28,571 nt of DNA from the NCBI GenBank assembly GCA_036644375.1, contig JAVXQD010000028.1, positions 1 through 28,571 of the forward strand. The letters are read 5' to 3'. The notes beneath the pieces were generated by a model. The model was not told the DNA's origin, did no database searches, and saw nothing but the letters and a program-made list of their open reading frames with translations. Both the position numbers and the translations under genes were made by a program. Below, in pieces: positions 1 through 8,104 of this stretch; position 1 is the stretch's first letter; every line of letters begins with the position of its first letter. This stretch comes from CALWZE01 sp036644375. Lineage in GTDB: Bacteria; Bacillota; Clostridia; Oscillospirales; Ruminococcaceae.

Positions 1-276
1 CACACAGATACAGCTTTTAAACGGCGCGGCATCCGAAACTCTCGCGGCCTTGCTCTTGACCTCGTTGCGCCTGAAGGTTATGTACCTTATCGGCTTGAGC
101 ACCTCGATTGAGCATACCTGCCAGTAGAATTCATCGGGCTTTGCGTAGATTGAGGCGAGCACTCCCCTTATTCCGCTCGGAGTCGGCACCGGATAGGTAA
201 GCCTTTCAACCTTGCACTCTGGTCGGGACCAAAGCGCAAAATCGCCCCATATTTCAATTACTGCTCTCGGGTTCAT
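1..276 (-). CDS. cas5c: CRISPR-associated protein Cas5, type I-C (Cas5c/Cas5d), N-terminal part
   Basis: Only the first 92 codons lie in the window; the gene runs off the left edge. The protein opens MNPRAVIEIWGDFALWSRPE, followed by KVERLTYPVPTPSGIRGVLASIY and a later KPIRYITFRRNEVKSK stretch. This is the typical N-terminus of type I-C Cas5: the W-G-x-x-A strand, the TPSxxRG loop and the RRNEVK strand. In type I-C systems this protein processes pre-crRNA, replacing Cas6, and caps the 5' handle in Cascade. That role is family knowledge; the catalytic residues are not all visible here. The start at 276 follows an AGAGAGGTGG ribosome site. It lies 19 bases after the cas3 stop, so the two are co-transcribed. 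cas8c, cas7, cas4, cas1 and cas2 would be expected beyond the edge. Confidence 0.92.
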   Translation of the reverse strand, partial: MNPRAVIEIWGDFALWSRPECKVERLTYPVPTPSGIRGVLASIYAKPDEFYWQVCSIEVLKPIRYITFRRNEVKSKAARVSDAAPFKSCICV

Positions 277-295
277 AGCATGAATCCACCTCTCT

Positions 296-2509
296 TTATG
301 TAATACCGTCAAAGGAATGACGGTCAAAGGACAGTCCGGTTTTTAAGTCGTACATTTCCGGAATTCCCAACAGGTACCATCCTGTCTGATTTGACATTCC
401 CCCTCCGGGTATGCGAAACGGAATAGGAACACAGATATCCCTCACTTGCTGCAGCTCGCAGGAGGATACGGTGAGAGTCCGCGCCTCCTTCATCAGCATC
501 GGTGTCAGCCCCTCGGCGCCTGCCGCGTCACGGATTTTTCGAAACAGCGCCGCCTCGGGCTCATACGGCACCACCACGCTTACACCTGAATTTTCGATTA
601 TGCGATATTCCTCTGCAACCGCATGAAAGTCGCGGCTTTTGATGGCATCCCTCAGACTCTCCTTATCGCCCGGGGTAAACGAGTAGAGCCGTTTGTAATA
701 TGCGTCAATATCCTCGGGATTCGAGATATCAATCGGCTGCGCTGCCAAAAGCTCCTTTACGCAATTGGCGGCGTTTTGATAATGAGTGTCGGGATAGAGT
801 CTCCCCGGCATGTCGGGCACAAAAACCGCAAGTCTGCCCGAGGTGTATATGCCGTTTCGGTTGCATCGTCCGGCAGCTTGAATTATTGACTCAAGCGGTG
901 CCAAGGCTCGGTACATAATCGGAAAATCAATATCTATTCCCGCCTCAATGCACTGGCTTGAAACAAGTCTGCACGGCTGTCCCGAATCAAGTCTCCGCAT
1001 CACCTCTGCCAATACCTCCCGTCGGTGCGCAAGGCACAAATCGGTGGTGATGAAAAAAACATCCTGTGCATCACACCGAGAACAGAGCAGCTCATACAGC
1101 TGTTTGACATGGCGGCGCAGATTCAAAATGGCGCATCCGCACGGTGCGGCGGCAAGCTCGTCGGCGATTGTCTCCAATGGGGTCGGAGCATCGATTCTCC
1201 ACTCGCAGCTCACTCGGCGTGTCGCAGAAAAGAGCGTGTGCGGATCGGGGACAATCTCAATCGGATTCCACGCGAGTCCCGTGCGATAGCGGTAGGAGGG
1301 CTGAGTAGCGGTGGAAAAAACCGCTGTGCAGCCGTATCGGTCACACAGCTCTTTAACACAGCGCAGCGTGGAGTCAAGCAGGGCTTCGGGTAGTGACTGC
1401 GCCTCGTCCAGCACTATGACACTGTTTGCAATTTGGTGAAGCCGCCTGCAATCGGTGGGGCGGCTCGCAAACAGCGGCTCAAAAAAGCCCACATTGGTTG
1501 TGACGATGCATTCTGCCGACCATCTCTCAGCCAAAAGCCTCGAGTCCTCGCTTAATTCGGCGGCGCTGTGGCTCTCTAAAAGATTGGGAACGACCCGCCT
1601 GTATTCCCGCACATTTTGCTCTGCCAGCGCCAAAAAAGGAAGCAAGATAATTATTCTTCGCTTTCCCCATTTTTTTGCGTGCGCTGCCGCAAAGGCAAAA
1701 AGGCTCAGTGTTTTTCCCGTACCGGTGGGAGCGGTGAGTGTAAACAGACCCGGAGGCTGCATAGCCGCTTCGAGACAATCGTCAAAAAGCCGATCTCGAA
1801 TTTTATTCAGCTTCGAATCGCCCTCCGCGTTTTTTTGTTTTTGTTCCCTGAGAGCATAGAGTCGGTCAAGAGCGGCGTCGGGGTCAAGCTTCGGCGCGGT
1901 GTGTTCCATGAGATATTCCGAATCAAAATGCTCTGCGGAGGCGCTGTAATCCGCATCTGTCAATGCCGAAAACAACATGCGCGCACCGAGCATATAGGCG
2001 AGATTCGCGTCCTCCGCCGACTCGCTACTCACATGCTCGGGATATCCCTGCGGGAGCGGCACAGCCAATTGCATCTTGTCATATGCGTCAATAAGTGCAG
2101 TGTGTCCGAAAAGCGGAATTTCGTTGTGCGCTTCGTCAAACGGCTCGCCCTCACCCGCCAAAACACGGTTTAAAAGCGGAAACACGCCGCTGTCAAGCTC
2201 GCTGTGATGTGCGGCAATCAGCAGCGCCAGCAGCTTTGCGGTTTCTCTGTGTCCGCGATATCTGCCCAGCGCCACGGCGGCTCCGGGCACCGCATGATTA
2301 ACATGGATTTTGCGATGCGACAGCACCTCCTGAAAGCCCTGCGAATATTTCCCGAGGTCGTGCAGCCTGCCCAGTATTTCACCCGCTTTCCTCATGTGAA
2401 ACGACTCGGCAAATTCACCACAAAGTTCACCGACACGGCAAAGATGGTGGGTCACAGTCTCCCGCTCACCCTCCCCATTGGCGGAGCGGGCATAAAAATC
2501 CTCTTGCAT
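296..2509 (-). CDS. cas3: CRISPR-associated nuclease-helicase Cas3, type I-C
   Basis: A 737-residue protein with an N-terminal HD nuclease fused to a superfamily 2 helicase, the enzyme that unwinds and degrades target DNA recruited by Cascade. Visible HD residues are H21/H22, the HDLGK motif at 50-54, H72 and H101/H102. The helicase shows Walker A APTGTGKT near 260-267, a DEAQ box at 368-371, an SQCIEAGIDIDFP motif and the C-terminal QAAGRCNRNG arginine-finger motif. All expected catalytic motifs appear intact. The frame stays open upstream to 2560, but the start at 2509 (MQEDFYARS) has a GGGAGAG ribosome site at the right spacing and gives the usual length. It is the first gene of the minus-strand cas operon, directly followed by cas5c, which is the type I-C gene order. 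Confidence 0.95.
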   Translation of the reverse strand: MQEDFYARSANGEGERETVTHHLCRVGELCGEFAESFHMRKAGEILGRLHDLGKYSQGFQEVLSHRKIHVNHAVPGAAVALGRYRGHRETAKLLALLIAAHHSELDSGVFPLLNRVLAGEGEPFDEAHNEIPLFGHTALIDAYDKMQLAVPLPQGYPEHVSSESAEDANLAYMLGARMLFSALTDADYSASAEHFDSEYLMEHTAPKLDPDAALDRLYALREQKQKNAEGDSKLNKIRDRLFDDCLEAAMQPPGLFTLTAPTGTGKTLSLFAFAAAHAKKWGKRRIIILLPFLALAEQNVREYRRVVPNLLESHSAAELSEDSRLLAERWSAECIVTTNVGFFEPLFASRPTDCRRLHQIANSVIVLDEAQSLPEALLDSTLRCVKELCDRYGCTAVFSTATQPSYRYRTGLAWNPIEIVPDPHTLFSATRRVSCEWRIDAPTPLETIADELAAAPCGCAILNLRRHVKQLYELLCSRCDAQDVFFITTDLCLAHRREVLAEVMRRLDSGQPCRLVSSQCIEAGIDIDFPIMYRALAPLESIIQAAGRCNRNGIYTSGRLAVFVPDMPGRLYPDTHYQNAANCVKELLAAQPIDISNPEDIDAYYKRLYSFTPGDKESLRDAIKSRDFHAVAEEYRIIENSGVSVVVPYEPEAALFRKIRDAAGAEGLTPMLMKEARTLTVSSCELQQVRDICVPIPFRIPGGGMSNQTGWYLLGIPEMYDLKTGLSFDRHSFDGIT

Positions 2510-3044
2510 AGCGCTCTCCCTATTTGAAAAAATCGCACAGATAATTTTAAAAAGCAGCACGACCTCAATTCGATTTTATTTAAACTGTTAAATAAGTACA
2601 GTACAATTGCTGTTTTTGCGGCCAATATCACATTGTTTCGAATCAGTCTTATTCAGCTGCCGCTATCACCCGCTTAAGTCAAAAGCAATTTGTATGTAAT
2701 TTTCATCATTTTATGTCTAATTGTATGCATTTTGTACATTATACGCCAATTGCAGGCCCATGTCACTATCGTTTGAGCAATGTGGACTTTAATCGCATTT
2801 ATCCGACACAAATTCACAAAGCGAATTTTAACACTTGTGAACAAACTGTTAACTTGCTTTGTAAAAAGTCAATAGTAAAATCTGACATATTTCTTTCACA
2901 TATTTGGTTGAAAAAATCAGTACCAATTCTAACGTCGTTATGTTATTGTTATTTTATACAAATTCGTTAAACTCAAGCGATGATTAATAGTGATATTTTC
3001 AAGTCATGCTTCAGCAAATTAAACAGTGATAGGAAACACGCATA
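2510..3044. other. AT-rich divergent intergenic region
   Basis: This 535-base stretch separates cas3 (minus) from the SLC13-type carrier (plus) and must hold both promoters. I see no CRISPR repeats or spacers, no RNA gene and no convincing coding sequence. A small perfect palindrome, TAACG-T-CGTTA, lies at 2930-2940, about 105 bases before the carrier start, and could be an operator. No sigma-A promoter with good boxes at 16-18 base spacing was found on either strand. Confidence 0.5.
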
Positions 3045-4442
3045 ATGAAGAAGAAATGTATCGGTCTTGCAATTGCCGCTGTTGCAGCAGCAATTATGCT
3101 TCTGCTTCCCATGCCGAACGGACTTGACGCCGCCGGCCGAAACACCATGATTCTCGCGATTGTATTTTTGATTTTGCTCATGAGCGAGGTGATGTCATCC
3201 GGCGTCCTGTGTTTTTTGACCCTTGCGGCGATGCCGATAATCGGTGTCACAAAAAACTTCGGTGCGACGGTCGGACTCGGTTTTTCAAACCCGCTCCTGT
3301 TCTTTATACTCGCCTCATTCGGAATTTCGGCGGCATTTGTCAAGGTTCCTCTCACAAGGAGGATTTTGGTGAAAATACTGAAAACCTTCGGAAAAGACGT
3401 AAGAACGATGATTTTTGCCGTAATGGTCAGCACGGCGCTGGTTTCATCCTTGATATCCAACATTCCGACAACCGCCATTTTTATGGTTATCGGGCTGAGC
3501 TTTCTCGATATGTATTCTGACAGCGAGGAGAAAAATCGCACCGGAAAAGCATTCATGATTGCCATTCCCATTGCGAGCATGATTGGCGGAATGATGACGC
3601 CCGCAGGCTCCTCCCTCAACCTTCTCGCCATAGGTCTGCTCGAGCAGCTCACGGGCGAAACGATTACCTTTGTCCAATGGATGCTCGTGGGAATTCCGCT
3701 GTGCGCCGCTATGCTTCCGATTGCGTGGGCAATTATCGTAAAGGTGTACAAGCCTGCCGAAATCCCCCGTGAAACAATTATTGCATTCACGAACGGCGAA
3801 AAGTCAAAGCTCCCCTCCGGGATGGACCGCAAGGAAATGGCTGTTATCGCAATAACTCTCGGCATGCTCTCACTGTGGATACTCTCCTCATGGGTGAGCG
3901 CCATAGAGGTTTCCGTCGTTGCGCTGGTAGGCTGTTGTCTGCTCTTTTTGCCCGGAATTGAGGTTCTCTCATGGAAGGACTTCACCTCGTCGGTCAATTG
4001 GGAGGTGATTTTCATTACGGGCACGGTGCTCTGCGTCGGAAAAAGCATGGTCAACAACGGAGTTTCCGACTGGCTGGTCGCCTTTTACCCCGCAGACATA
4101 GTTATGAATACACAGCTGTTCATGGCAATGCTTGCGCTGTTTGTGTTTTTGCTTCTGATTCTGATTCCGGTTGCGCCCGCACTTATAACGATGCTTGCCG
4201 GACCTTTTGTACTTATTGCGCAAACTCAGGGCGTGTCGGTTAAACTCGCGTTTCTCGCGCTCGGCATGTGCGCCGCAAATTGCTATCTGTTCCCCATAGA
4301 TTCGGTTCCCCTTCTCACTTATGGAACGGGCTACTACAAGATGAGCGATATGCCGAAATCCGCCGCGCTTATACAGATATGCATGGTGGTGCTCGTCGCA
4401 CTCTGGCTTCCGATAGCAGGCTCACTGTTCGGAATCGCTTAA
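3045..4442 (+). CDS. SLC13/DASS-type (ion transporter superfamily) anion:cation symporter
   Basis: A 465-residue very hydrophobic protein with about a dozen predicted membrane segments. It carries two signature loops of the DASS/ArsB-NhaD superfamily: SNIPTTAIFMVIG near residues 140-152 and the GGMMTPAGSSLNLLAIG stretch near 180-196, which correspond to the two SNT-type substrate/sodium-binding repeats of SLC13 carriers such as VcINDY. The family moves di- or tricarboxylates, sulfate or related anions with Na+; the substrate cannot be read from sequence. Spacing to the next gene is 69 bases, containing a hairpin but no obvious promoter, so it is probably co-transcribed with the GPH symporter and the URO-D-like gene. 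The ribosome site (ATAGGAAA) is weak. Confidence 0.85.
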   Translation: MKKKCIGLAIAAVAAAIMLLLPMPNGLDAAGRNTMILAIVFLILLMSEVMSSGVLCFLTLAAMPIIGVTKNFGATVGLGFSNPLLFFILASFGISAAFVKVPLTRRILVKILKTFGKDVRTMIFAVMVSTALVSSLISNIPTTAIFMVIGLSFLDMYSDSEEKNRTGKAFMIAIPIASMIGGMMTPAGSSLNLLAIGLLEQLTGETITFVQWMLVGIPLCAAMLPIAWAIIVKVYKPAEIPRETIIAFTNGEKSKLPSGMDRKEMAVIAITLGMLSLWILSSWVSAIEVSVVALVGCCLLFLPGIEVLSWKDFTSSVNWEVIFITGTVLCVGKSMVNNGVSDWLVAFYPADIVMNTQLFMAMLALFVFLLLILIPVAPALITMLAGPFVLIAQTQGVSVKLAFLALGMCAANCYLFPIDSVPLLTYGTGYYKMSDMPKSAALIQICMVVLVALWLPIAGSLFGIA

Positions 4443-4451
4443 AACTGCTTC

Positions 4452-4480
4452 AATGGCACAAGTGCGTAAAAAGTGCCATT
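4452..4480 (+). repeat. Intercistronic stem-loop
   Basis: A perfect 8-base inverted repeat, AATGGCAC at 4452-4459 and GTGCCATT at 4473-4480, with a 13-base loop, sits 10 bases after the carrier stop and before the GPH symporter ribosome site. No U-run follows, so it is more likely an mRNA processing or stability element than a terminator. Confidence 0.5.
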
Positions 4481-4511
4481 AAGATAAACTTAACATGGAA
4501 GGATGTAGAAC

Positions 4512-5915
4512 ATGGAAAAGAAAGAAAAAAAGCTCAGTAACTTGTCAATCAATACGTTTGGCTTCGGCGATGGAGGCTTTCAGTTTATCGTCAATCTGGA
4601 GCTGTTCTATTTTTCGCTGTTTCTGACCGATTACTGCAAGTTCGCTCCGGCACTTGCCGGAATTATACTTACAGTTACAAGTATAGTTGACTGTGTCTGG
4701 GTTCCGACGGCGGGTGCCATCGTCGAAAAAGCAAATTTCAAATGGATGAAATGGGGCAAGTACCGCTCATGGCTGCTTGTCGGACCGCCTATCACGTATC
4801 TTCTGTTCATACCGATGTTCCTTTATATTCCCGGCCCGCTTGCGCCATATATCATCAGCTTTGGATTTATCGCAAGCCATCTCGTGTGGAACGTGGTATA
4901 CACGGCGCATCTCTCGCTCATCAGCGTAATGACGGATGATCCGTATGAGAGAACAAGGCTCTCGACCAGCCGTCAAATCTGCTCCACAGTCGCAAAAATC
5001 ATCTTCGGATATATCGTTCTCGCAACGATAATCAAAATGGGCACCGCCGTCGGAAATCCCGCTATGGGCTTTACATTCGGCGCAATGCTGTTCCCGCTTC
5101 TGATGATTGCCGGATACTATGTTGTTTTCTTCAGCACCAAGGGCTATGATTCCCTGCCCCCGGTACTTACGGGAACCACAGAAAAGGCCAAAAAAGAAAA
5201 GGTTCCCGTATCAATGCTCTTAAAGGAAACCTTTAAAAACAGCCAGCTCATGATTTTGATGTCGGCGGACTTTTTCCGCTGTTTCGCGTATTATCTCGTG
5301 ACCTCGACAGCCATTTATTTTTTCAGAAAAATATACGGAGATATGTCCAACTGGGCATTTTACCTTGTTGTTATCAACCTTACCTCTTTTGCCGGAACAC
5401 TGATTGCCGCTCCTGTCGCCAAAAAAATCGGCAAGAAAATGGCGTATATCGTCGGTGTTTTGGTATATGCGGTCGCACTGGTTCTGGTGTTCCTGTTTGC
5501 CAGCACCGACGTGTTCTTCATCGTTGCGGTGGCTCTCGGAACTATGCTGCTCCAATTCGCTTTCTGCATGATTACCGCAATGTTCGCAGATACGGTTACA
5601 TACGGTGAGTGGAAGACGGGCAAGAATATTCGCGGATTCATCATGGGACTTCTGTCGATGCCCATAAAGCTTTCTGTTTTCGTCAGAAGCGCTGTCATAG
5701 GCACAGTTCTGACCGCAGTCAGCTACATGCCCGATGCAGCGGCAACTGCGGCTGAAATCTCGGGTATCAAGCTCATGGTCACCGGTCTTCCCGCAATTGC
5801 ATGCATTCTCAGCGGATTGATTATATTCTTCTTCTATAAATTAACCGATGATAAGATGATCACCTATGCCTCCGAAATCAAAGAGAGAAACGACGCGACG
5901 GCAAAGGCGGAATAA
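4512..5915 (+). CDS. GPH-family (MelB-like) sugar:cation symporter
   Basis: A 467-residue, twelve-helix transporter of the glycoside-pentoside-hexuronide:cation symporter family within the MFS fold. Near the N-terminus it has the family pattern FGFGDGGFQF...YFSLFLTDY, then a D in the IVDCVWVPTAGAIVEK helix where MelB-type proteins carry the cation-binding Asp (the D-x-x-x-P-x-x-G region), and the KWGKYRSWLL loop typical of the family. The middle has the DPYERTRLSTSRQI cytoplasmic loop. The family imports sugars, glycosides or uronides with Na+ or H+; the substrate is not readable. A GGAAGGATG ribosome site precedes the ATG. It is followed after 25 bases by the URO-D-like gene, indicating one operon. 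Confidence 0.88.
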   Translation: MEKKEKKLSNLSINTFGFGDGGFQFIVNLELFYFSLFLTDYCKFAPALAGIILTVTSIVDCVWVPTAGAIVEKANFKWMKWGKYRSWLLVGPPITYLLFIPMFLYIPGPLAPYIISFGFIASHLVWNVVYTAHLSLISVMTDDPYERTRLSTSRQICSTVAKIIFGYIVLATIIKMGTAVGNPAMGFTFGAMLFPLLMIAGYYVVFFSTKGYDSLPPVLTGTTEKAKKEKVPVSMLLKETFKNSQLMILMSADFFRCFAYYLVTSTAIYFFRKIYGDMSNWAFYLVVINLTSFAGTLIAAPVAKKIGKKMAYIVGVLVYAVALVLVFLFASTDVFFIVAVALGTMLLQFAFCMITAMFADTVTYGEWKTGKNIRGFIMGLLSMPIKLSVFVRSAVIGTVLTAVSYMPDAAATAAEISGIKLMVTGLPAIACILSGLIIFFFYKLTDDKMITYASEIKERNDATAKAE

Positions 5916-5940
5916 ATATTTACACAAAGGAGATTCTTAA

Positions 5941-6936
5941 ATGTTAACATCAAGAGAAAACTTTTTGGCAACACTCAGCGGTGACGGTCCCGAATATTTA
6001 GTCAATCAGTACGAGCCGTTTGTTCCCATCATGTGCGATCCGCTAAGCCGATATACCCGCGGCAACCGTGTGCGCGGCAGCGTGTCCAAGGATCGCTGGG
6101 GCACAACCATCGCGTTTCCTGTTGATCAGCATGCGGCCATGCCTCATGTAACAGATGATAACAAGGTGTTGCCCGACATCACCGAATGGCGCAAATATGT
6201 AAAGGTGCCCGATATTGTCGCAAACTGCACCGATGGCTGGGAGGACGCAATCAAGCAGGCCTCTGAGGTCGACCGTAAAGAGAAGCTCGTCATGGGCTTT
6301 ATGGGAACCGGAATCTTTGAACAGTTGCATTTCCTTATGGGCTTTGAGGACACCCTGTGCAACTTCCTGACTGAGCCTGAGGCTATGGACGAGCTGATTC
6401 AGGTGGTTTTTGAATATCGCTTTACATATGCAAAGATGATCATTGAGAACCTAAAACCCGACATTATCCTTTCGCATGACGATTGGGGCGAAAAGCGCCG
6501 TCTGTTTATGAGTCCCGAAATATGGCGCAAATTCCTCAAGCCTCGCTATGCCGAATTCTATGGTTATATGCGCGACCACGGTGTCATTACTATGCACCAC
6601 GCCGACTCAAACCTCACGGGCATTGTTTCGGATATGGCGGAAATCGGCATTCAGGTTTGGCAGGGCGTGCTGCCGCAGAACGACATTCCCGCAATGAAAA
6701 AAGAGCTGAATGGCAAAATGACTCTTATGGGCGGTATCGATGCCGCCGTTGTCGACAGCGCCAACACCACTGAGGAGACAATCCGAAATGAAGTTCGCAG
6801 ATGCTGCGACGCTTATGCACCGGGCGGATTCTTCATTCCGAGTCAGACCTATGGGCTGTCGGGCAGCATTTTCCCGCATGTCGACCCGATTATCACCGAT
6901 GAAATCAGCAAGCTCAGCCCCAAATATTTTAAGTAG
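5941..6936 (+). CDS. Uroporphyrinogen decarboxylase-like (URO-D superfamily) protein, His-x-Asp type
   Basis: A 331-residue TIM-barrel protein of the URO-D superfamily, which includes HemE and the corrinoid/CoM methyltransferases MtaA and MtbA. It lacks the N-terminal Arg-rich substrate motif of HemE (RQAGRYLPE type), so haem synthesis is unlikely. Visible blocks are an HDDWGEKR motif near 180-187, MHHADSN at 218-224, the GIQVWQGVLP strand and the MGGIDAA motif. MtaA-type enzymes bind zinc through His-x-Cys and a distal Cys. Here the first becomes H220-x-D222, and the late FIPSQTYG loop has no Cys. A clear paralogue with the same changes lies at 9802-10794. It is third in an operon with two transporters, with ribosome site AAAGGAGA. 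The reaction is unknown. Confidence 0.82.
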   Translation: MLTSRENFLATLSGDGPEYLVNQYEPFVPIMCDPLSRYTRGNRVRGSVSKDRWGTTIAFPVDQHAAMPHVTDDNKVLPDITEWRKYVKVPDIVANCTDGWEDAIKQASEVDRKEKLVMGFMGTGIFEQLHFLMGFEDTLCNFLTEPEAMDELIQVVFEYRFTYAKMIIENLKPDIILSHDDWGEKRRLFMSPEIWRKFLKPRYAEFYGYMRDHGVITMHHADSNLTGIVSDMAEIGIQVWQGVLPQNDIPAMKKELNGKMTLMGGIDAAVVDSANTTEETIRNEVRRCCDAYAPGGFFIPSQTYGLSGSIFPHVDPIITDEISKLSPKYFK

Positions 6937-7033
6937 CACTTCATTGAATGAAAATCCTCTTACATTATTAAGTATTTAAAGCATCAACGCTCAGCTGCTT
7001 AGTCTGTGACAGGAATCAATGATTCAAAAGAAA

Positions 7034-7058
7034 CGGAGAGCTCAAACAGCTTTCTCCG
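7034..7058 (+). repeat. Stem-loop after the URO-D-like gene
   Basis: CGGAGA at 7034-7039 pairs with TCTCCG at 7053-7058, with a short AGCT/AGCT extension inside. There is no U-tract. It may protect the 3' end of the upstream operon mRNA ahead of the stronger hairpin at 7081-7121. Confidence 0.35.
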
Positions 7059-7080
7059 AGCCCAAATGTATTTAAATCAA

Positions 7081-7121
7081 AAGCTCTTGAAGTCGGCGGT
7101 CAATACCGATTTCAAGAGCTT
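7081..7121 (+). terminator. Strong intrinsic terminator, 16-bp stem
   Basis: Arms 7081-7096 (AAGCTCTTGAAGTCGG) and 7106-7121 (CCGATTTCAAGAGCTT) pair along 16 positions with one G-T wobble around a 9-base loop. The stem runs into TTTTTG on the plus strand and is preceded by A residues, so it could work in both directions. It closes the transporter/URO-D operon. The remaining bases up to 7324 hold no gene that I can support. Confidence 0.85.
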
Positions 7122-7324
7122 TTTGTGATCTTCACAAATATTCAGATTGTATAAATAAAAATTTAAACATGCTGTGATATTATAGTGTTTTGAGAATGAT
7201 TTTGTTTGCGGGCGGCAGAGTGTTTTTGGCAATAGCTTGCACTTCAAAAATTCAGAAATGCAGGGATTCTGCGTGCGGAGCACTTTGATTCCCGTCAAAA
7301 GCCATTAAGTATGGGGTAAAGCAT

Positions 7325-8020
7325 ATGAATCAAAATAAAAGTAAAATCAGAGTCGTCTATTTATTGATTTCGGTTATGGCGGCGATTGCTTTGGGCGTGG
7401 GCAGAAATGTATGGGCACTGTCGGACGAATTTTTTTACGTGCTTCTTGCGCTGCTGCTGCTCGTGATTGTGACAGCTCCGTTGATTGTCAATCATCTGTG
7501 GTATCTCCGCTTTATGCGAAGCGTTGAGGCATTGCGTCCAATCCTCACCGAGCAGCACAATCCCGACCGCTATATTGAGGAAAACAAAAAGCTTTTACAG
7601 GGGCGGAAATCGCTTCTCATCCGCGCAACCTTACGCATCAATCTATGTGCGGGATACTGTGAAAAGGGTGATTACAAGGAGGCCAAATGTCAGCTGCAGG
7701 CTGTACAAGGTGAAAAAACCTTCGGAATTATCCGAATGATCTATCTCGCCGACTACGCCTATGTCTGCTTTTATCTCGGAGAAAATCTCGAGGCCTTGGC
7801 AGCAATGGAGCGTAACAGGCAGGGACTGAACGACTTTCAAGACAGCGAGCAGTACGGCGGACTTATCTCCATACTGCGAATTTTCGCCCGGCTCGCCGTC
7901 AACGAGCGCGACAAGGCAAAAGCGCTGTACGATACCTCGCGCGCCCTTTGGCACAACGACCGCACCAGCGGAGATTTTGATTATCTGCAAGGTCTGCTGA
8001 GCGGGGATGACGCAAAATAG
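7325..8020 (+). CDS. Two-helix membrane-anchored protein with TPR-like cytosolic domain
   Basis: A 231-residue protein I cannot name. Residues about 8-30 and 35-58 form two adjacent membrane helices. The rest is soluble and helical, with TPR-like spacing in RATLRINLCAGYCEKGDYKEAKCQL, then YLADYAYVCFYLGENLEALAAME and ILRIFARLAVNERDKAKALYD. Each ends in an A/L-rich second helix, as in tetratricopeptide repeats, so a scaffold or interaction role at the membrane is likely. The ATG has a GGGGTAAAG ribosome site. The gene stands alone between a terminator upstream (7081-7121) and a hairpin downstream (8057-8102), facing the ATPase gene, so it is probably monocistronic. No convincing promoter was found. 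Function is unknown. Confidence 0.72.
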   Translation: MNQNKSKIRVVYLLISVMAAIALGVGRNVWALSDEFFYVLLALLLLVIVTAPLIVNHLWYLRFMRSVEALRPILTEQHNPDRYIEENKKLLQGRKSLLIRATLRINLCAGYCEKGDYKEAKCQLQAVQGEKTFGIIRMIYLADYAYVCFYLGENLEALAAMERNRQGLNDFQDSEQYGGLISILRIFARLAVNERDKAKALYDTSRALWHNDRTSGDFDYLQGLLSGDDAK

Positions 8021-8056
8021 GCTGCCATTAATTCATAAAGAACGCGGGGAAATTAA

Positions 8057-8102
8057 ATAACCGCCGCTTGCTTTGCATCTTTGCAAAGCAAGCGGCGGTT
8101 AT
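8057..8102. terminator. Perfect 21-bp hairpin between convergent genes
   Basis: Arm 8057-8077 is an exact reverse complement of arm 8082-8102, with a four-base TCTT loop. On the minus strand the arm is followed by TTTAATTT, making it a good terminator for the ATPase whose stop codon lies only 2 bases away. For the plus-strand gene it lacks a clean U-run but would still form, so it probably serves both sides. Confidence 0.8.
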
Positions 8103-8104
8103 CC

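Noticed and set aside
1616..2173. 185-codon plus-strand frame inside cas3
   Set aside because: Antisense to the conserved helicase part of Cas3, with Arg/Cys-rich random composition and no ribosome site.
2713..2970. 85-codon plus-strand frame in the cas3/carrier intergenic region
   Set aside because: No ribosome site, AT-driven composition and no protein-like pattern.
2510..3044. Possible CRISPR array or leader next to cas3
   Set aside because: No repeated 30-37 base unit is present; the region is AT-rich single-copy sequence.
3011..4057. Long minus-strand open frame opposite the SLC13-type carrier
   Set aside because: Its translation is Ser/Thr/Ile-rich without domain features, it has no ribosome site, and the plus strand encodes a clear transporter across the same bases.
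5941..6936. Annotation as haem biosynthetic HemE
   Set aside because: The N-terminal substrate-binding arginine motif of HemE is absent, and the gene sits with transporters rather than haem genes.
7077..7298. 73-codon minus-strand frame after the URO-D-like operon
   Set aside because: It reads through the strong terminator hairpin at 7081-7121 and has no ribosome site.
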